From an uncultured Clostridium sp. (GTDB taxonomy: Bacteria > Bacillota > Clostridia > Lachnospirales > Lachnospiraceae), in contig CALHQJ010000066.1 in assembly GCA_938036545.1 (NCBI GenBank), positions 1-55,799 of the forward strand: 55,799 nt of DNA. Reading direction: 5' to 3'. Positions 1-7,545 of this stretch are shown one piece after another; the first letter of the stretch is position 1; each line of letters opens with the position of its first letter. The notes beneath the pieces were generated by a model that saw only the letters and a list, made by a program, of their open reading frames with translations, had not been told where the DNA came from and did not search any database. The position numbers and the translations under genes were made by a program.

Positions 1-70
1 TCATAGGGCAGACGCCCGACGCTTCTTGTCCGCTGTAAGCGGGCAAGAAGATACAAGGCTGAACTGTCAC
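1..70. repeat. Partial MITE-like element, right part (left end outside window)
   Basis: Bases 22-33 and 39-50 form a hairpin (cttcttgtccgc / gcgggcaagaag, one mismatch) that closely resembles the hairpin at 43912-43940 in the full element at 43888-44042. The copy ends at base 70 in ggctgaactgtcac, which reads in reverse as a GTGACAGTTCAGCC terminus. It lies 11 bp beyond the stop codon of the permease gene at 82. The other end, and therefore any target duplication, is outside the window. Confidence 0.6.
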
Positions 71-81
71 AAACATACATA

Positions 82-939
82 TCAGCCCTTAACACCGCCG
101 GCTGCAATACCGTCGATAAAGGAATCCTGTGCCAGGAAGAATACAATTAAGGATGGAATGATGGAAATCAGGGACATTGCAAGCACCCTGTTCCAGTCAA
201 ATCCCGTGTCCCCGTCCATGGACATTTTTACGAAAATGGACGCCGGATATTTAGCCGGTGTATTTACGTAAAGCAGCGGGCCCATAAAGTCGTTGGAGGA
301 CCACATAAACTGGAACAATGCACAGGATACGATAGATGGCTTTAACATTGGCACAATTACATACCATAACGTCTTGATGCTGTTGCATCCGTCGATTTTA
401 GCTGCCTCTTCCAATTCTCTCGGGATGTTTCTCAGAAACTGAATCAGCATGAATACAAAGTAGGTGTCGGTCGCAAAGATGGTTGGCACAATCAGAGCCA
501 GATATAACGGATGATTGATCCAGCCAAACTTATTAAACATAATGTACTGCGGCACGTTTAATACTACCTGGGGCAAAAACAGGGTGGACATCAGTACTGC
601 AAACAAAATGCCTTTTCCCTTAAACTCAAAACGGGCAAAGCCGTATGCCGTAATCGTAGCGGACACAATGGTAAATACCACCTTGGGAATTACGATGGAG
701 TAGGTGTTAACCATAGCCTTTACCAGGTCAATATCTCCGCCGTAGCTCTTCATTGCATTTTTATATCCGTCAAAGGTCGGGTTCTTGGGAATAAATCCAA
801 TGCTGGAGAATATTTCGTTATTGGTCTTAAAGGTAGCTCCCACCATCCAGATAAGGGGATATACCATAACAAAACCGACTGCAATCAGCACAAAGTAACG
901 TAAGAATGTGGAAATTTTTCTCTTTGTTTCTCTTGTCAT
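82..939 (-). CDS. Sugar ABC transporter permease, MalG/CUT1 type
   Basis: This 285-residue inner-membrane permease is the second of two transmembrane subunits of a carbohydrate importer. It has about six hydrophobic helices, and the cytoplasmic loop carries the EAA motif (EEAAKIDG...VPMLKP, around residues 175-200) that contacts the ATPase. The C-terminus FIDGIAAGGVKG is typical of MalG-type subunits. The start follows a good GGGAGG site. It is the last gene of the run 3766 to 82 (binding protein, unknown, MalF-type, MalG-type), 5 bp after its partner permease. No ATPase is encoded nearby, so a shared MsmX/UgpC-like ATPase elsewhere is inferred. The divergent GH105 gene suggests an unsaturated uronate oligosaccharide as substrate; that is inference. 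Confidence 0.93.
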   Translation of the reverse strand: MTRETKRKISTFLRYFVLIAVGFVMVYPLIWMVGATFKTNNEIFSSIGFIPKNPTFDGYKNAMKSYGGDIDLVKAMVNTYSIVIPKVVFTIVSATITAYGFARFEFKGKGILFAVLMSTLFLPQVVLNVPQYIMFNKFGWINHPLYLALIVPTIFATDTYFVFMLIQFLRNIPRELEEAAKIDGCNSIKTLWYVIVPMLKPSIVSCALFQFMWSSNDFMGPLLYVNTPAKYPASIFVKMSMDGDTGFDWNRVLAMSLISIIPSLIVFFLAQDSFIDGIAAGGVKG

Positions 940-944
940 GTCCT

Positions 945-1847
945 CTACCTCCCATCCTCATCTGAATAGTAAACCCATTTTTTCTGGCTTACAAACGCAA
1001 TTACAGTCAGTACGCAGACAATGATAAACAGACACCATGCCTGGGCACTTGCCAGACCCATCTCGTAGCTCTTAAATGCGTTGTTGTAAATCAGCAGGGA
1101 AATTAATGTGGTTGCATTTCTCGGGCCGCCCTGGGTAATGATGTACGGTCCGTTAAATTCCTGGAATGCCTGGCACAGCTGGGTTACCAGGTTGTAGAAA
1201 ATAACCGGTGTGATAATCGGCACTGTGATGGAGAAAAACTGTCTCCATTTTCCTGCTCCGTCAATAGATGCCGCCTCATACAGATCCTGGGATACGCCCT
1301 TTAACGCAGCCAGGAAGATAACCATGGCAGATCCAAACTGCCATACTCTTAACAGGCAGATAATAAACAGCGCATACTTGGGTTCTGACAGCCAGTCTAC
1401 TCCGGCCACTCCGAACATGGACAGAATCATGTTGATAATTCCGTCGCCCTTAAAGATGGCCTTCCACAGTACGGCAATTGCCACAGAGCCGCCCAGGATA
1501 GACGGAATATAGTATGCCACACGGAATAAATTAACGCCTTTGATTTTAAAATTCAGAATGTATGCAATAAATAAAGCAAATACCAGCTTTAACGGAACCG
1601 TCATAAAGGCATACTGGAAGGTTACTTTAAAGGATTTCATAATCTTACGGCTGGTAAAGATTTCCTCGTAATTCATCAGGCCGTATTCGGTAATACCGTC
1701 AAACAGATGGTAATCGGTAAAGCTGTAAAACAAAGATGAACCAAATGGATACACTTTAAAAATCAGGAAACCGACAAACCACGGCAGGATAAACATCAGA
1801 CCCAGATTTTCTGACAGCCATTTCTTAAAGCCTTTGTTAGTGGACAT
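945..1847 (-). CDS. Sugar ABC transporter permease, MalF/CUT1 type
   Basis: A 300-residue permease with an N-terminal cytoplasmic stretch, about six transmembrane helices starting near residue 16, and the EAA loop motif (YEAASIDGAG...VPIITP) in the second half. It should form a heterodimer with the 82-939 permease and receive substrate from the lipoprotein encoded at 2375-3766. The gene begins 13 bp after the 169-residue unknown protein and ends 5 bp before the next permease, consistent with one operon. The length is normal for MalF-like subunits that lack the long periplasmic loop of the E. coli protein. Confidence 0.93.
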   Translation of the reverse strand: MSTNKGFKKWLSENLGLMFILPWFVGFLIFKVYPFGSSLFYSFTDYHLFDGITEYGLMNYEEIFTSRKIMKSFKVTFQYAFMTVPLKLVFALFIAYILNFKIKGVNLFRVAYYIPSILGGSVAIAVLWKAIFKGDGIINMILSMFGVAGVDWLSEPKYALFIICLLRVWQFGSAMVIFLAALKGVSQDLYEAASIDGAGKWRQFFSITVPIITPVIFYNLVTQLCQAFQEFNGPYIITQGGPRNATTLISLLIYNNAFKSYEMGLASAQAWCLFIIVCVLTVIAFVSQKKWVYYSDEDGR

Positions 1848-1860
1848 GCTCTTTTCCTCC

Positions 1861-2370
1861 TTATCTGAAGAATTTCTCGTACTTTTCTCCCGACAGCGCC
1901 CTCAGCCGGCAGCCTTTTAAAATTGCCTTCCGGAACTGTTCCGCCGTTTCTTTATCCAGATTTTCCATCCGTTCTTTCTGGAAAAATCCAGCGTCCCGCA
2001 GCTGGCGCGCCGTCACTTTCATTAAATCTGCAAGATAGCGGTAATGCTCATAAATTTCAATAGAGGTAAATTCCAGGGTATCTGCACAGGCAGCCAAGAA
2101 ATATGCCAATTCCAGGCTTTCTGCTTTTTTTCCCTGGCAGGCGCCCTGAAACATCCGATCATAGTCCCTGTCCTTTACCTGCCTAAACTGGCTGATAATA
2201 TCCTGATAACATTCCTTTTGCCCGTACTGGGTCTCGCAGAACATTCGGAAGGGGAGGATTTCCGCCAGCATAAAGCTGTCTTTTGCCTCCCCCAGCTGCC
2301 GGCTTTCTGCCAGCAGCTTTTGTCCGTCCTCCGGAAAAATCCCTTTCCGAATCTCTTCTAATCGTTTCAT
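1861..2370 (-). CDS. Unknown 169-residue protein inside the sugar ABC operon
   Basis: No family is recognised. The protein is charged, apparently all-helical, has no signal peptide or membrane segment, and contains several aromatic and Cys residues (MFCETQYGQKECY near residue 45). It lies between the binding-protein gene (4-bp gap) and the MalF-type permease (13-bp gap), so it is almost certainly co-transcribed and translated. The placement suggests a cytoplasmic accessory to uptake or processing of the imported oligosaccharide, but nothing in the sequence shows a catalytic motif. It could also be a lineage-specific regulator. Confidence 0.8.
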   Translation of the reverse strand: MKRLEEIRKGIFPEDGQKLLAESRQLGEAKDSFMLAEILPFRMFCETQYGQKECYQDIISQFRQVKDRDYDRMFQGACQGKKAESLELAYFLAACADTLEFTSIEIYEHYRYLADLMKVTARQLRDAGFFQKERMENLDKETAEQFRKAILKGCRLRALSGEKYEKFFR

Positions 2371-2374
2371 AATC

Positions 2375-3766
2375 TTACTTATTTAATACTTCCTCAATGC
2401 CTTCAATTAAGACCTCAGCAGCTTCCTCTGCGTCGTAATCGCCGTAGCTTAAACCACCCATTACATCATAGTAAATTCCATCAGAATTCTTTAATGCAGC
2501 TGCCTCAAACTTTGGATCCAGCTGGAATTCTACGTGAGCCAGCACCTTGCCGTTAGCTTCTGCTACCTTTTCATTTAAAAGTCCGTTATCCTGGCAAATC
2601 TTCAAGCCTGCTGCTGAAGCCGGAATACCACGCTCAGAAGCCATAATCTTAACGCCGTCTTCTTCATTTAACAGGAAATTAATTAATGCTGCACACTCTG
2701 CCGGATGTTCGGTATTTTCAGAAATTGCAAAGCACATGGAAACCTTTGCAAAGCCGCCCTTAGAATCTCCCATATCGGTAAACTCTTCACCAACAACAAA
2801 TTCTTCGCCCTCGTTTAATGCTCCTTCAAATTTTGAAGCAGAAGAATCCCACTCAAAAATTCCTGCATATCTGCCGTCCATCCACTTTGGATTTTTGTCT
2901 AAAGACTCAGCGCCGTCATTTAACAGAGTCTGGATGGTTGGGATTACGTGAGCTTCCTCTAAGGAGGTAATGAAGTTTAAACCGTCCTGAATTTCTTCAG
3001 CGCTGTACTGAAGAGCGTTGTTCTCAACCCATGGCTTGCCGTATTTGGATTCCAGATAGAACACCATAAGGATGGTTCTGTCGTACTCGTTCATAGCTAA
3101 TGGATAGTACTCGTCACCCAGCTTTTCTTTAAATACTGGTCCTGCTGCCATCAAATCTGCCAGAGACTTTGGAGTTTCCAATCCGGCTTTGTCAAAAGTG
3201 GTCTTGTTCCAGTAGAAAATACGTCCGGTCATGGCAACTGGAACGGCCTGCAGTTCGTTTGCAACGGTGCAGGCATTTAAGTTTGTCTCAGAAAACTGAG
3301 TTAAATCTAAAATGTCAGATACCTTATTTAAATCGTAGAATGCAGAACCATCAGAACTGAAAGAAGTAATCCAGTTCCAGTTAATCTGGTTTACATCTGG
3401 TGCTGTACCGGTTGCGAAAGAAGCGCTCATCTTATCTTCCCAGCCGGTCCATGCTGCATACTGAGTCTCAACGGTAATGTTCGGATATTTTTCCATGAAC
3501 TTTTCAACTGCCGCAATAGTAGCTTCATGTCTGCCGTCGCCGCCCCACCAGCTCATGGTAATGGTAATCGGGTCGGTTGTGTTTACTTCCAGTCCTTCTG
3601 CTGCTGCCGGTTCAGCAGCAGTGGTTTCTGCAGAAGCCTCTGTCTCTTTTGCTGCTTCTGTTGCTGCAGTAGTTGCAGCAGTATCCTTGCCGCCGCAGGC
3701 TGCCAAAGACATTGCCATAGCAGATGCTAAAATCAGAGATGCCATTTTCTTCATACTTTTTCTCAT
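2375..3766 (-). CDS. Sugar ABC transporter substrate-binding lipoprotein
   Basis: A 463-residue extracellular solute-binding protein (SBP_bac_1 type). The N-terminus is a lipoprotein signal (hydrophobic core, lipobox LAAC, then GG), followed by a low-complexity Thr/Ala/Glu linker to about residue 58 that would space the binding domain from the membrane. The mature part carries the usual start ITITMSWWGG and the later WMDGRYAGIFEWDS region. It is first in the importer operon. A TTGACA-N17-TATCAT promoter and a palindromic operator lie upstream (3941-3969 and 3833-3850). Substrate is inferred from the divergent GH105 gene as an unsaturated galacturonate or rhamnogalacturonan oligosaccharide, without direct proof. 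Confidence 0.92.
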   Translation of the reverse strand: MRKSMKKMASLILASAMAMSLAACGGKDTAATTAATEAAKETEASAETTAAEPAAAEGLEVNTTDPITITMSWWGGDGRHEATIAAVEKFMEKYPNITVETQYAAWTGWEDKMSASFATGTAPDVNQINWNWITSFSSDGSAFYDLNKVSDILDLTQFSETNLNACTVANELQAVPVAMTGRIFYWNKTTFDKAGLETPKSLADLMAAGPVFKEKLGDEYYPLAMNEYDRTILMVFYLESKYGKPWVENNALQYSAEEIQDGLNFITSLEEAHVIPTIQTLLNDGAESLDKNPKWMDGRYAGIFEWDSSASKFEGALNEGEEFVVGEEFTDMGDSKGGFAKVSMCFAISENTEHPAECAALINFLLNEEDGVKIMASERGIPASAAGLKICQDNGLLNEKVAEANGKVLAHVEFQLDPKFEAAALKNSDGIYYDVMGGLSYGDYDAEEAAEVLIEGIEEVLNK

Positions 3767-3832
3767 ATTGTTCTCCCTTTCTTTTTCTTGCTCCCCTTCT
3801 GCTTTCTCATGTCATAGTCCCAGTCATTTTTA

Positions 3833-3850
3833 TTTGCAAAGGTTTGCAAA
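3833..3850. promoter_or_regulatory. Palindromic operator, LacI-family type (importer side)
   Basis: Two TTTGCAAA half-sites separated by GG (TTTGCAAAGGTTTGCAAA). It is nearly identical to the site at 4082-4099. It lies in the long leader of the binding-protein gene, downstream of the predicted promoter, so a bound repressor would act as a roadblock or by looping to the second site. Confidence 0.75.
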
Positions 3851-3940
3851 TTATTTTAAAATTTTATGCATATCGCTCATATTTTTCTTGTGCTTTTCTC
3901 CTTTTTACGAGCAAATATGCATTTCTCTGTGCGTATTTTT

Positions 3941-3969
3941 ATGATAGCATTCAATCTTCCATCTGTCAA
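3941..3969 (-). promoter_or_regulatory. Sigma-A promoter of the sugar importer operon
   Basis: On the minus strand TTGACA (3969-3964), a 17-bp spacer, and TATCAT (3946-3941). This leaves a leader of about 165 nt before the ATG at 3766, containing the operator at 3833-3850. Confidence 0.7.
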
Positions 3970-4081
3970 TTGTGTATTTAGCTTAGTTTTACATTATTTT
4001 TTTGTATAGTTTATCCAATTTCTTTTGAATGGTAGATATGTTATGATTGTAATAAATAAAAACCATATTGAGTTTACTGAA

Positions 4082-4099
4082 TTTGCAAACGTTTGCAAA
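4082..4099. promoter_or_regulatory. Perfect palindromic operator, LacI-family type (GH105 side)
   Basis: TTTGCAAACGTTTGCAAA is a perfect 18-bp palindrome with the central CG typical of LacI-family sites, and the symmetry extends one base further on each side. It is 249 bp centre to centre from the site at 3833-3850 and lies 60 bp before the GH105 start. A weak promoter (TTGAAT-N17-TGTAAT, from about 4025) precedes it. No LacI-type gene is present in this window. Confidence 0.78.
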
Positions 4100-4159
4100 T
4101 AGTTGTCTGATATTTATTTCACAATGTTTTTTCAGTAAGTTAAAAGGAGTATGCGTATT

Positions 4160-5293
4160 ATGGAAATATTAGATCGCTATATTGATCAGCTTTTGGAAAA
4201 AAGCACCCCTCAGGCCCCAATCTGGAATATTGAGAAAATCCGAGAAGGCGCAAAACCGTCCTGGAATTATATGGACGGCTGTATGATCAACGCCATTCTG
4301 GAGCTCTATCTGTTAAAAAAGGATCCCAAATATCTGGAGTTTGCAGATGCTTTTATTGACTATTTTGTTCAGGAAGACGGACAGATTCTCTCCTATTCTC
4401 CAGAGGAATACAATCTGGACAATGTAAACGCCGGAAAAACCCTGTTTGATCTGTATGAATTGACTGGAAAAGAGAAATACCGCAAGGCCATAGACACGGT
4501 TTACAGCCAGCTGAAGGGCCAGCCCCGTACCTCTACCGGCAACTTCTGGCACAAAAAAATTTACCCAAACCAGATTTGGCTGGATGGCTTATATATGGCC
4601 CAGCCATTCTATATGCAGTATGAAGCTGCTTATCACAACTGTCAGGGCTGCAGGGACAGTTATGAGCAGTTTCTCCATGTATACGACTTAATGCGGGATA
4701 CCCGAAACGGATTGTATTACCACGCTTATGACGATTCTAAGAAAGCGTTCTGGTGCGACAAAGTCACCGGACTGTCTGACAACTTCTGGCTAAGGGCCCT
4801 GGGATGGTATGCCATGGCTCTCATTGACACCATGGACGTTATGCCTCCTTCTATGGAGGAGGAAAAAAAGCAGCTTGGACGGATTTATAAAGAACTGATC
4901 GATTCCATGCTGCCCTACCAGGACGAAGAAACCGGCATGTGGTATCAGGTTGTAAACCGCGGCGGCATCACTCCTAATTATCTGGAAACCTCCGGTTCTG
5001 CAATTTTTGCATTTGCTATTATGAAGAGTGTGCGTCTGGGCTTTTTAGACGACAGCTACTACGTTTACGGAAAAAAAGCCTTTGATGGTATCTGCCGTAC
5101 CAAGCTGTCTGAAAAAGACGGTGTTTTACAGTTAGACGGTATCTGCCTGGTAGCCGGTCTTGGAAACAAAGAAATGCGGGAAGGCACCTTTGATTACTAT
5201 ATGAGGGAGCCAATTGTAAAAAATGAAGCCAAAGGCGTTGCGCCTTTGATTCTGGCCTACATAGAAGTGATGATGCGGGACCACAAATCCTAA
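4160..5293 (+). CDS. GH105 unsaturated rhamnogalacturonyl/uronyl hydrolase (YteR-like)
   Basis: A cytoplasmic (alpha/alpha)6-barrel hydrolase that removes the 4,5-unsaturated uronate left at the non-reducing end of oligosaccharides by polysaccharide lyases. The motif around QIWLDGLYMAQPF (about residue 140) matches the region of the catalytic Asp of YteR. The C-terminal ETSGSAIFAFAIMKS and aromatic-rich repeats fit the family, as does the length of 377 residues. The start chosen is ATG 4160: the AGGAG at 4145-4149 is 10 nt upstream of it but only 1 nt from the ATG at 4151. There is no signal peptide, so it acts on imported oligosaccharides. It is divergent from the importer and probably under the same LacI-type repressor. 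An in-frame coding-like stretch follows its stop codon. Confidence 0.92.
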   Translation: MEILDRYIDQLLEKSTPQAPIWNIEKIREGAKPSWNYMDGCMINAILELYLLKKDPKYLEFADAFIDYFVQEDGQILSYSPEEYNLDNVNAGKTLFDLYELTGKEKYRKAIDTVYSQLKGQPRTSTGNFWHKKIYPNQIWLDGLYMAQPFYMQYEAAYHNCQGCRDSYEQFLHVYDLMRDTRNGLYYHAYDDSKKAFWCDKVTGLSDNFWLRALGWYAMALIDTMDVMPPSMEEEKKQLGRIYKELIDSMLPYQDEETGMWYQVVNRGGITPNYLETSGSAIFAFAIMKSVRLGFLDDSYYVYGKKAFDGICRTKLSEKDGVLQLDGICLVAGLGNKEMREGTFDYYMREPIVKNEAKGVAPLILAYIEVMMRDHKS

Positions 5294-5407
5294 GTCCTGA
5301 CGCAGGCAAGCGGCTGGGATGAAGACAGGATTCTGGAAAAACTGCAGACAAAATTGATGGTTTCCAGAGAAGAGGCCAAGGACTATTTTTCCAAGATACC
5401 TTCTTAG
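5294..5407 (+). pseudogene. In-frame coding-like stretch after the GH105 stop (possible gene remnant)
   Basis: The 37 codons directly after the TAA at 5291-5293 stay open in the same frame to TAG 5405-5407. They read like real protein (SGWDEDRILEKLQTK, then SREEAKDYFSKI): charged, helical, no rare residues. The family is not recognised. It could be the end of a longer GH105-fused protein cut by a recent stop, or the remnant of a separate small gene. The only internal ATG is late (5357), which argues against an independent intact gene. Confidence 0.4.
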
Positions 5408-5437
5408 GTATCCTCTGAAAAGCGCAGTACGCAAAGC

Positions 5438-5465
5438 GGCGGTCTGGGGAAATCCCCAGACCGCC
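5438..5465. terminator. Strong 13-bp GC-rich hairpin between convergent genes
   Basis: ggcggtctgggga (5438-5450) pairs perfectly with tccccagaccgcc (5453-5465) across a 2-nt loop. It lies between the 3' ends of the GH105 gene and xerD. Neither side has a good U-tract, so it may be a weak bidirectional terminator or an RNA 3'-end protector. Confidence 0.55.
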
Positions 5466-5500
5466 TAACAATAATTGGAAACTATTTTCAATCTCAAATC

Positions 5501-5528
5501 GTAACCGTTTAGGACGGGCCATCTTCTC
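5501..5528. repeat. Truncated MITE terminus fused to the xerD 3' end
   Basis: Starting at 5501, gtaaccgtttaggacgg and then catcttct closely match the left end of the full element at 43888 (GTAACTGTTCAGGACGG and catcttct). The match stops at about 5527, at the xerD stop codon, and no right terminus is visible. No convincing 8-bp duplication was found, so this looks like a remnant left after a deletion. Confidence 0.6.
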
Positions 5529-6372
5529 ACGAGATCCGGTAAGCTGCATAAACCTGGGTAGTAGCCATATCGGAATGGCCCAGCATGGCCTGTACTGCCT
5601 GAATATCTGCTCCGCTTCTCAGCAGATGGGCTGCAAATGAATGACGCAGGGAATGAGGGGTAATATCTGTCTGGATTCCTGCTTTTTCCCCATAATATTT
5701 AATAATCTTCCAGAAGCCCTGACGAGTCATCGCCTTGCCGTTGCAGTTTGTAAACAGCCAGTCGCTTTCCTGTCCCTTTAACAGTTCCAGACGGGCCTGC
5801 TCCAAATACGCCGTCAACGCCTTTGTTGCCTTCTTCCCAAAAGGAATGGTCCGCTCTCTCTGGCCGTCTCGGCACACCAAAAAGCCTACGCTCAAATTAA
5901 TATCGTTCAGTTTCAGGCTGATTAGTTCTGACACCCTGATTCCGGTGGCATAGAGCAGCTCCAGCATGGCCTTATCACGGAGCTCCTTGGCATTTTTTCC
6001 TTCCGGCTGGGCTAATAAGGACTGAACCTCGTCTACTGTCAGAATTACCGGCGCCTTCTTCTCTACCTTAGGAGCTTTTAATAGTTCTGCCGGATCTCTC
6101 TTAATCCTGCCCTCTTTAAATTCATAGTGAAAAAATGCCTTAATTGCCGCCAGTTCTCTGGAAATGGTAGTCGTAGCCTTTCCATTTTTCTCTAAATATA
6201 AAATATAAGAATTAAGGCTGGTCTTTGTAACTTTATCTGCATCTGCAATTCCCTGGCCTTTTAAATATTCCTCCATCTGCATCAAATCACGCCGATAGGA
6301 AATTTCTGTATTTTTTGAAGTTTTCTTTACGTCTCTTAAATAAATTACAAACTCCTGTATATCCTCTGTCAT
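5527..6372 (-). CDS. xerD: XerD-like tyrosine recombinase with shortened C-terminus
   Basis: A 281-residue site-specific recombinase. It has an N-terminal SAM-like DNA-binding domain (residues about 1-90) and a catalytic domain with Arg in ATGIRVSEL, HSLRH, the LGHSDMATTQ motif and the nucleophile Tyr in TQVYAAY near residue 276. XerD resolves chromosome dimers at dif. Family members usually run about 290-300 residues, with a helix after the Tyr (…YTHVT…) that docks on the partner subunit. Here the reading frame ends YAAYRIS, where a repeat remnant begins (5501-5528). The catalytic residues are intact but the interaction tail seems lost. It may be a second XerC/D-like recombinase rather than the main XerD. 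Confidence 0.85.
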   Translation of the reverse strand: MTEDIQEFVIYLRDVKKTSKNTEISYRRDLMQMEEYLKGQGIADADKVTKTSLNSYILYLEKNGKATTTISRELAAIKAFFHYEFKEGRIKRDPAELLKAPKVEKKAPVILTVDEVQSLLAQPEGKNAKELRDKAMLELLYATGIRVSELISLKLNDINLSVGFLVCRDGQRERTIPFGKKATKALTAYLEQARLELLKGQESDWLFTNCNGKAMTRQGFWKIIKYYGEKAGIQTDITPHSLRHSFAAHLLRSGADIQAVQAMLGHSDMATTQVYAAYRIS

Positions 6373-6679
6373 ACCTTTCTCCCTGCCTTAACTGCCTTTT
6401 CCTGTTCAGCCCACCTAAGAGCATCCTCTTATGGGCCGACCTGTAACGCCGCCCCCAAAACAGGCCTAAAATGAGCCTTTGACCTACATTATAGCGATAA
6501 ATTTAGATAAAATCAAACACATTTTTCCCACATTTCTCCCATTTTCCGCGTACTTTACATAAAAAATACAACATGTTGAAACCGGCATTTTCCTACGCTC
6601 AACATGTTGTAAAATTTAAGTAAAATTTTTTCTTCTTTTTTTCCGAAAAACCTGGGGTATCCGGTACAGTTTGTGGATT
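6373..6679. other. Intergenic region between the epimerase gene end and xerD start
   Basis: No gene is seen. It holds a hairpin at 6409-6436 (gcccacctaagag / ctcttatgggc) just upstream of xerD and the kdgF-operon terminator at 6567-6611. The A/T-rich stretch 6612-6660 shows nothing else I can support. Confidence 0.5.
6561..6611 (-). terminator. Terminator of the kdgF-epimerase operon with self-palindromic arms
   Basis: tacaacatgttga (6567-6579) pairs with tcaacatgttgta (6599-6611), followed on the minus strand by a T-run (6566-6561). Each arm contains the perfect 10-bp palindrome CAACATGTTG, so the arms can also fold on themselves or act as two protein-binding sites. Confidence 0.7.
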
Positions 6680-7522
6680 CTACACCCGATTGTAGGCCTC
6701 TTTCAAAAATTCTACATCACTGTGATACCGCTCTTTATTGGAATTTTCCAACAGCATGGTAATGTGGGGTTTCGCTTCTTTTAAGCGTTTCATCAATGGC
6801 TCATACTGAAACAGGCCCTCTCCCACATGGCGGAAAATCTGGTTATTTCCGTCAAACACAAAATCCTTCATATGCAGCATGGTAATCTTGTCGCCATAGT
6901 AATCAAATGCCTGATCAATAACCTCAGCCTGGCAGGAAACCTCTTCCGGATGAATCAAATTAACAGAGTCTAAAATCACCTCCACATTAGGAGAATCAAT
7001 ATCCTCTAAAAAGCGCTGCATCATAGCCGGACTGTACAACGTATGGTCAAATACTCCTTCCACTCCTACGGTAACTCCCAGTTTCTCTGCTGCCGGTACG
7101 ATTTCCCTCATGCTCTTCAGCAGTCTCTGATAAGCCGTCTCAGTAAACGTTTCCGGCGTTACCTTCATGTCCGGAGACAAGCGGCCCGTTTCTGTCCCCA
7201 CCATATCGGCGCCTATGATTTTCGCATATTTTAAATGCTCAATAAATTTTGCCACCTCTGCCTGACGCTTTGATTCAATGGGGTTTATCGGGTTGATATA
7301 GCATCCCAGCACAGCTACGTGAATCCCGTTTTTTTTCAGTAATCTGTCAATATAATGGGCAAATCCAGCGCTGTAATGGCCTGGCGAAAAATCATAATCC
7401 GATATGGATTTTCCAAAAGCAAGCTGTATCTGATCAATACCATTTGCCCGTACTTCTTCAAACAACGCTTCCATGGGCATTTTAGGGCAAATATCATGAC
7501 AGCGCATTCCAAAGCTCAACAT
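6680..7522 (-). CDS. Sugar phosphate isomerase/epimerase-family TIM barrel
   Basis: A 280-residue protein of the AP-endonuclease-2/xylose-isomerase-like fold. The metal-ligand pattern is visible: Glu in VEGVFDH, Asp/Asn in ILDSVNLIH, His in MLHMKDF and the late LLENSNKERYHSDVEFLKE. The start at 7522 is preferred to upstream codons because an AGGAGGGA site lies 8 nt before it and a longer version would overlap the cupin gene. It is 23 bp downstream of the KdgF-like gene in one transcript, so it probably acts on a uronate or keto-sugar made after KdgF. The exact reaction (isomerase, epimerase or hydrolase) cannot be read from the sequence. Confidence 0.85.
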   Translation of the reverse strand: MLSFGMRCHDICPKMPMEALFEEVRANGIDQIQLAFGKSISDYDFSPGHYSAGFAHYIDRLLKKNGIHVAVLGCYINPINPIESKRQAEVAKFIEHLKYAKIIGADMVGTETGRLSPDMKVTPETFTETAYQRLLKSMREIVPAAEKLGVTVGVEGVFDHTLYSPAMMQRFLEDIDSPNVEVILDSVNLIHPEEVSCQAEVIDQAFDYYGDKITMLHMKDFVFDGNNQIFRHVGEGLFQYEPLMKRLKEAKPHITMLLENSNKERYHSDVEFLKEAYNRV

Positions 7523-7545
7523 GGTCTCCGTCCCTCCTGGTTCTG

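Noticed and set aside
3477..3944. 155-residue open frame on the plus strand over the binding-protein gene
   Set aside because: It is the antisense of the low-complexity linker and signal peptide of a clear gene.
6401..6446. Inverted repeat beside xerD resembling the MITE terminal word
   Set aside because: It contains gttcagcc and ends in gtaac, but the orientation of the second end is wrong for the family and no 8-bp duplication flanks it.
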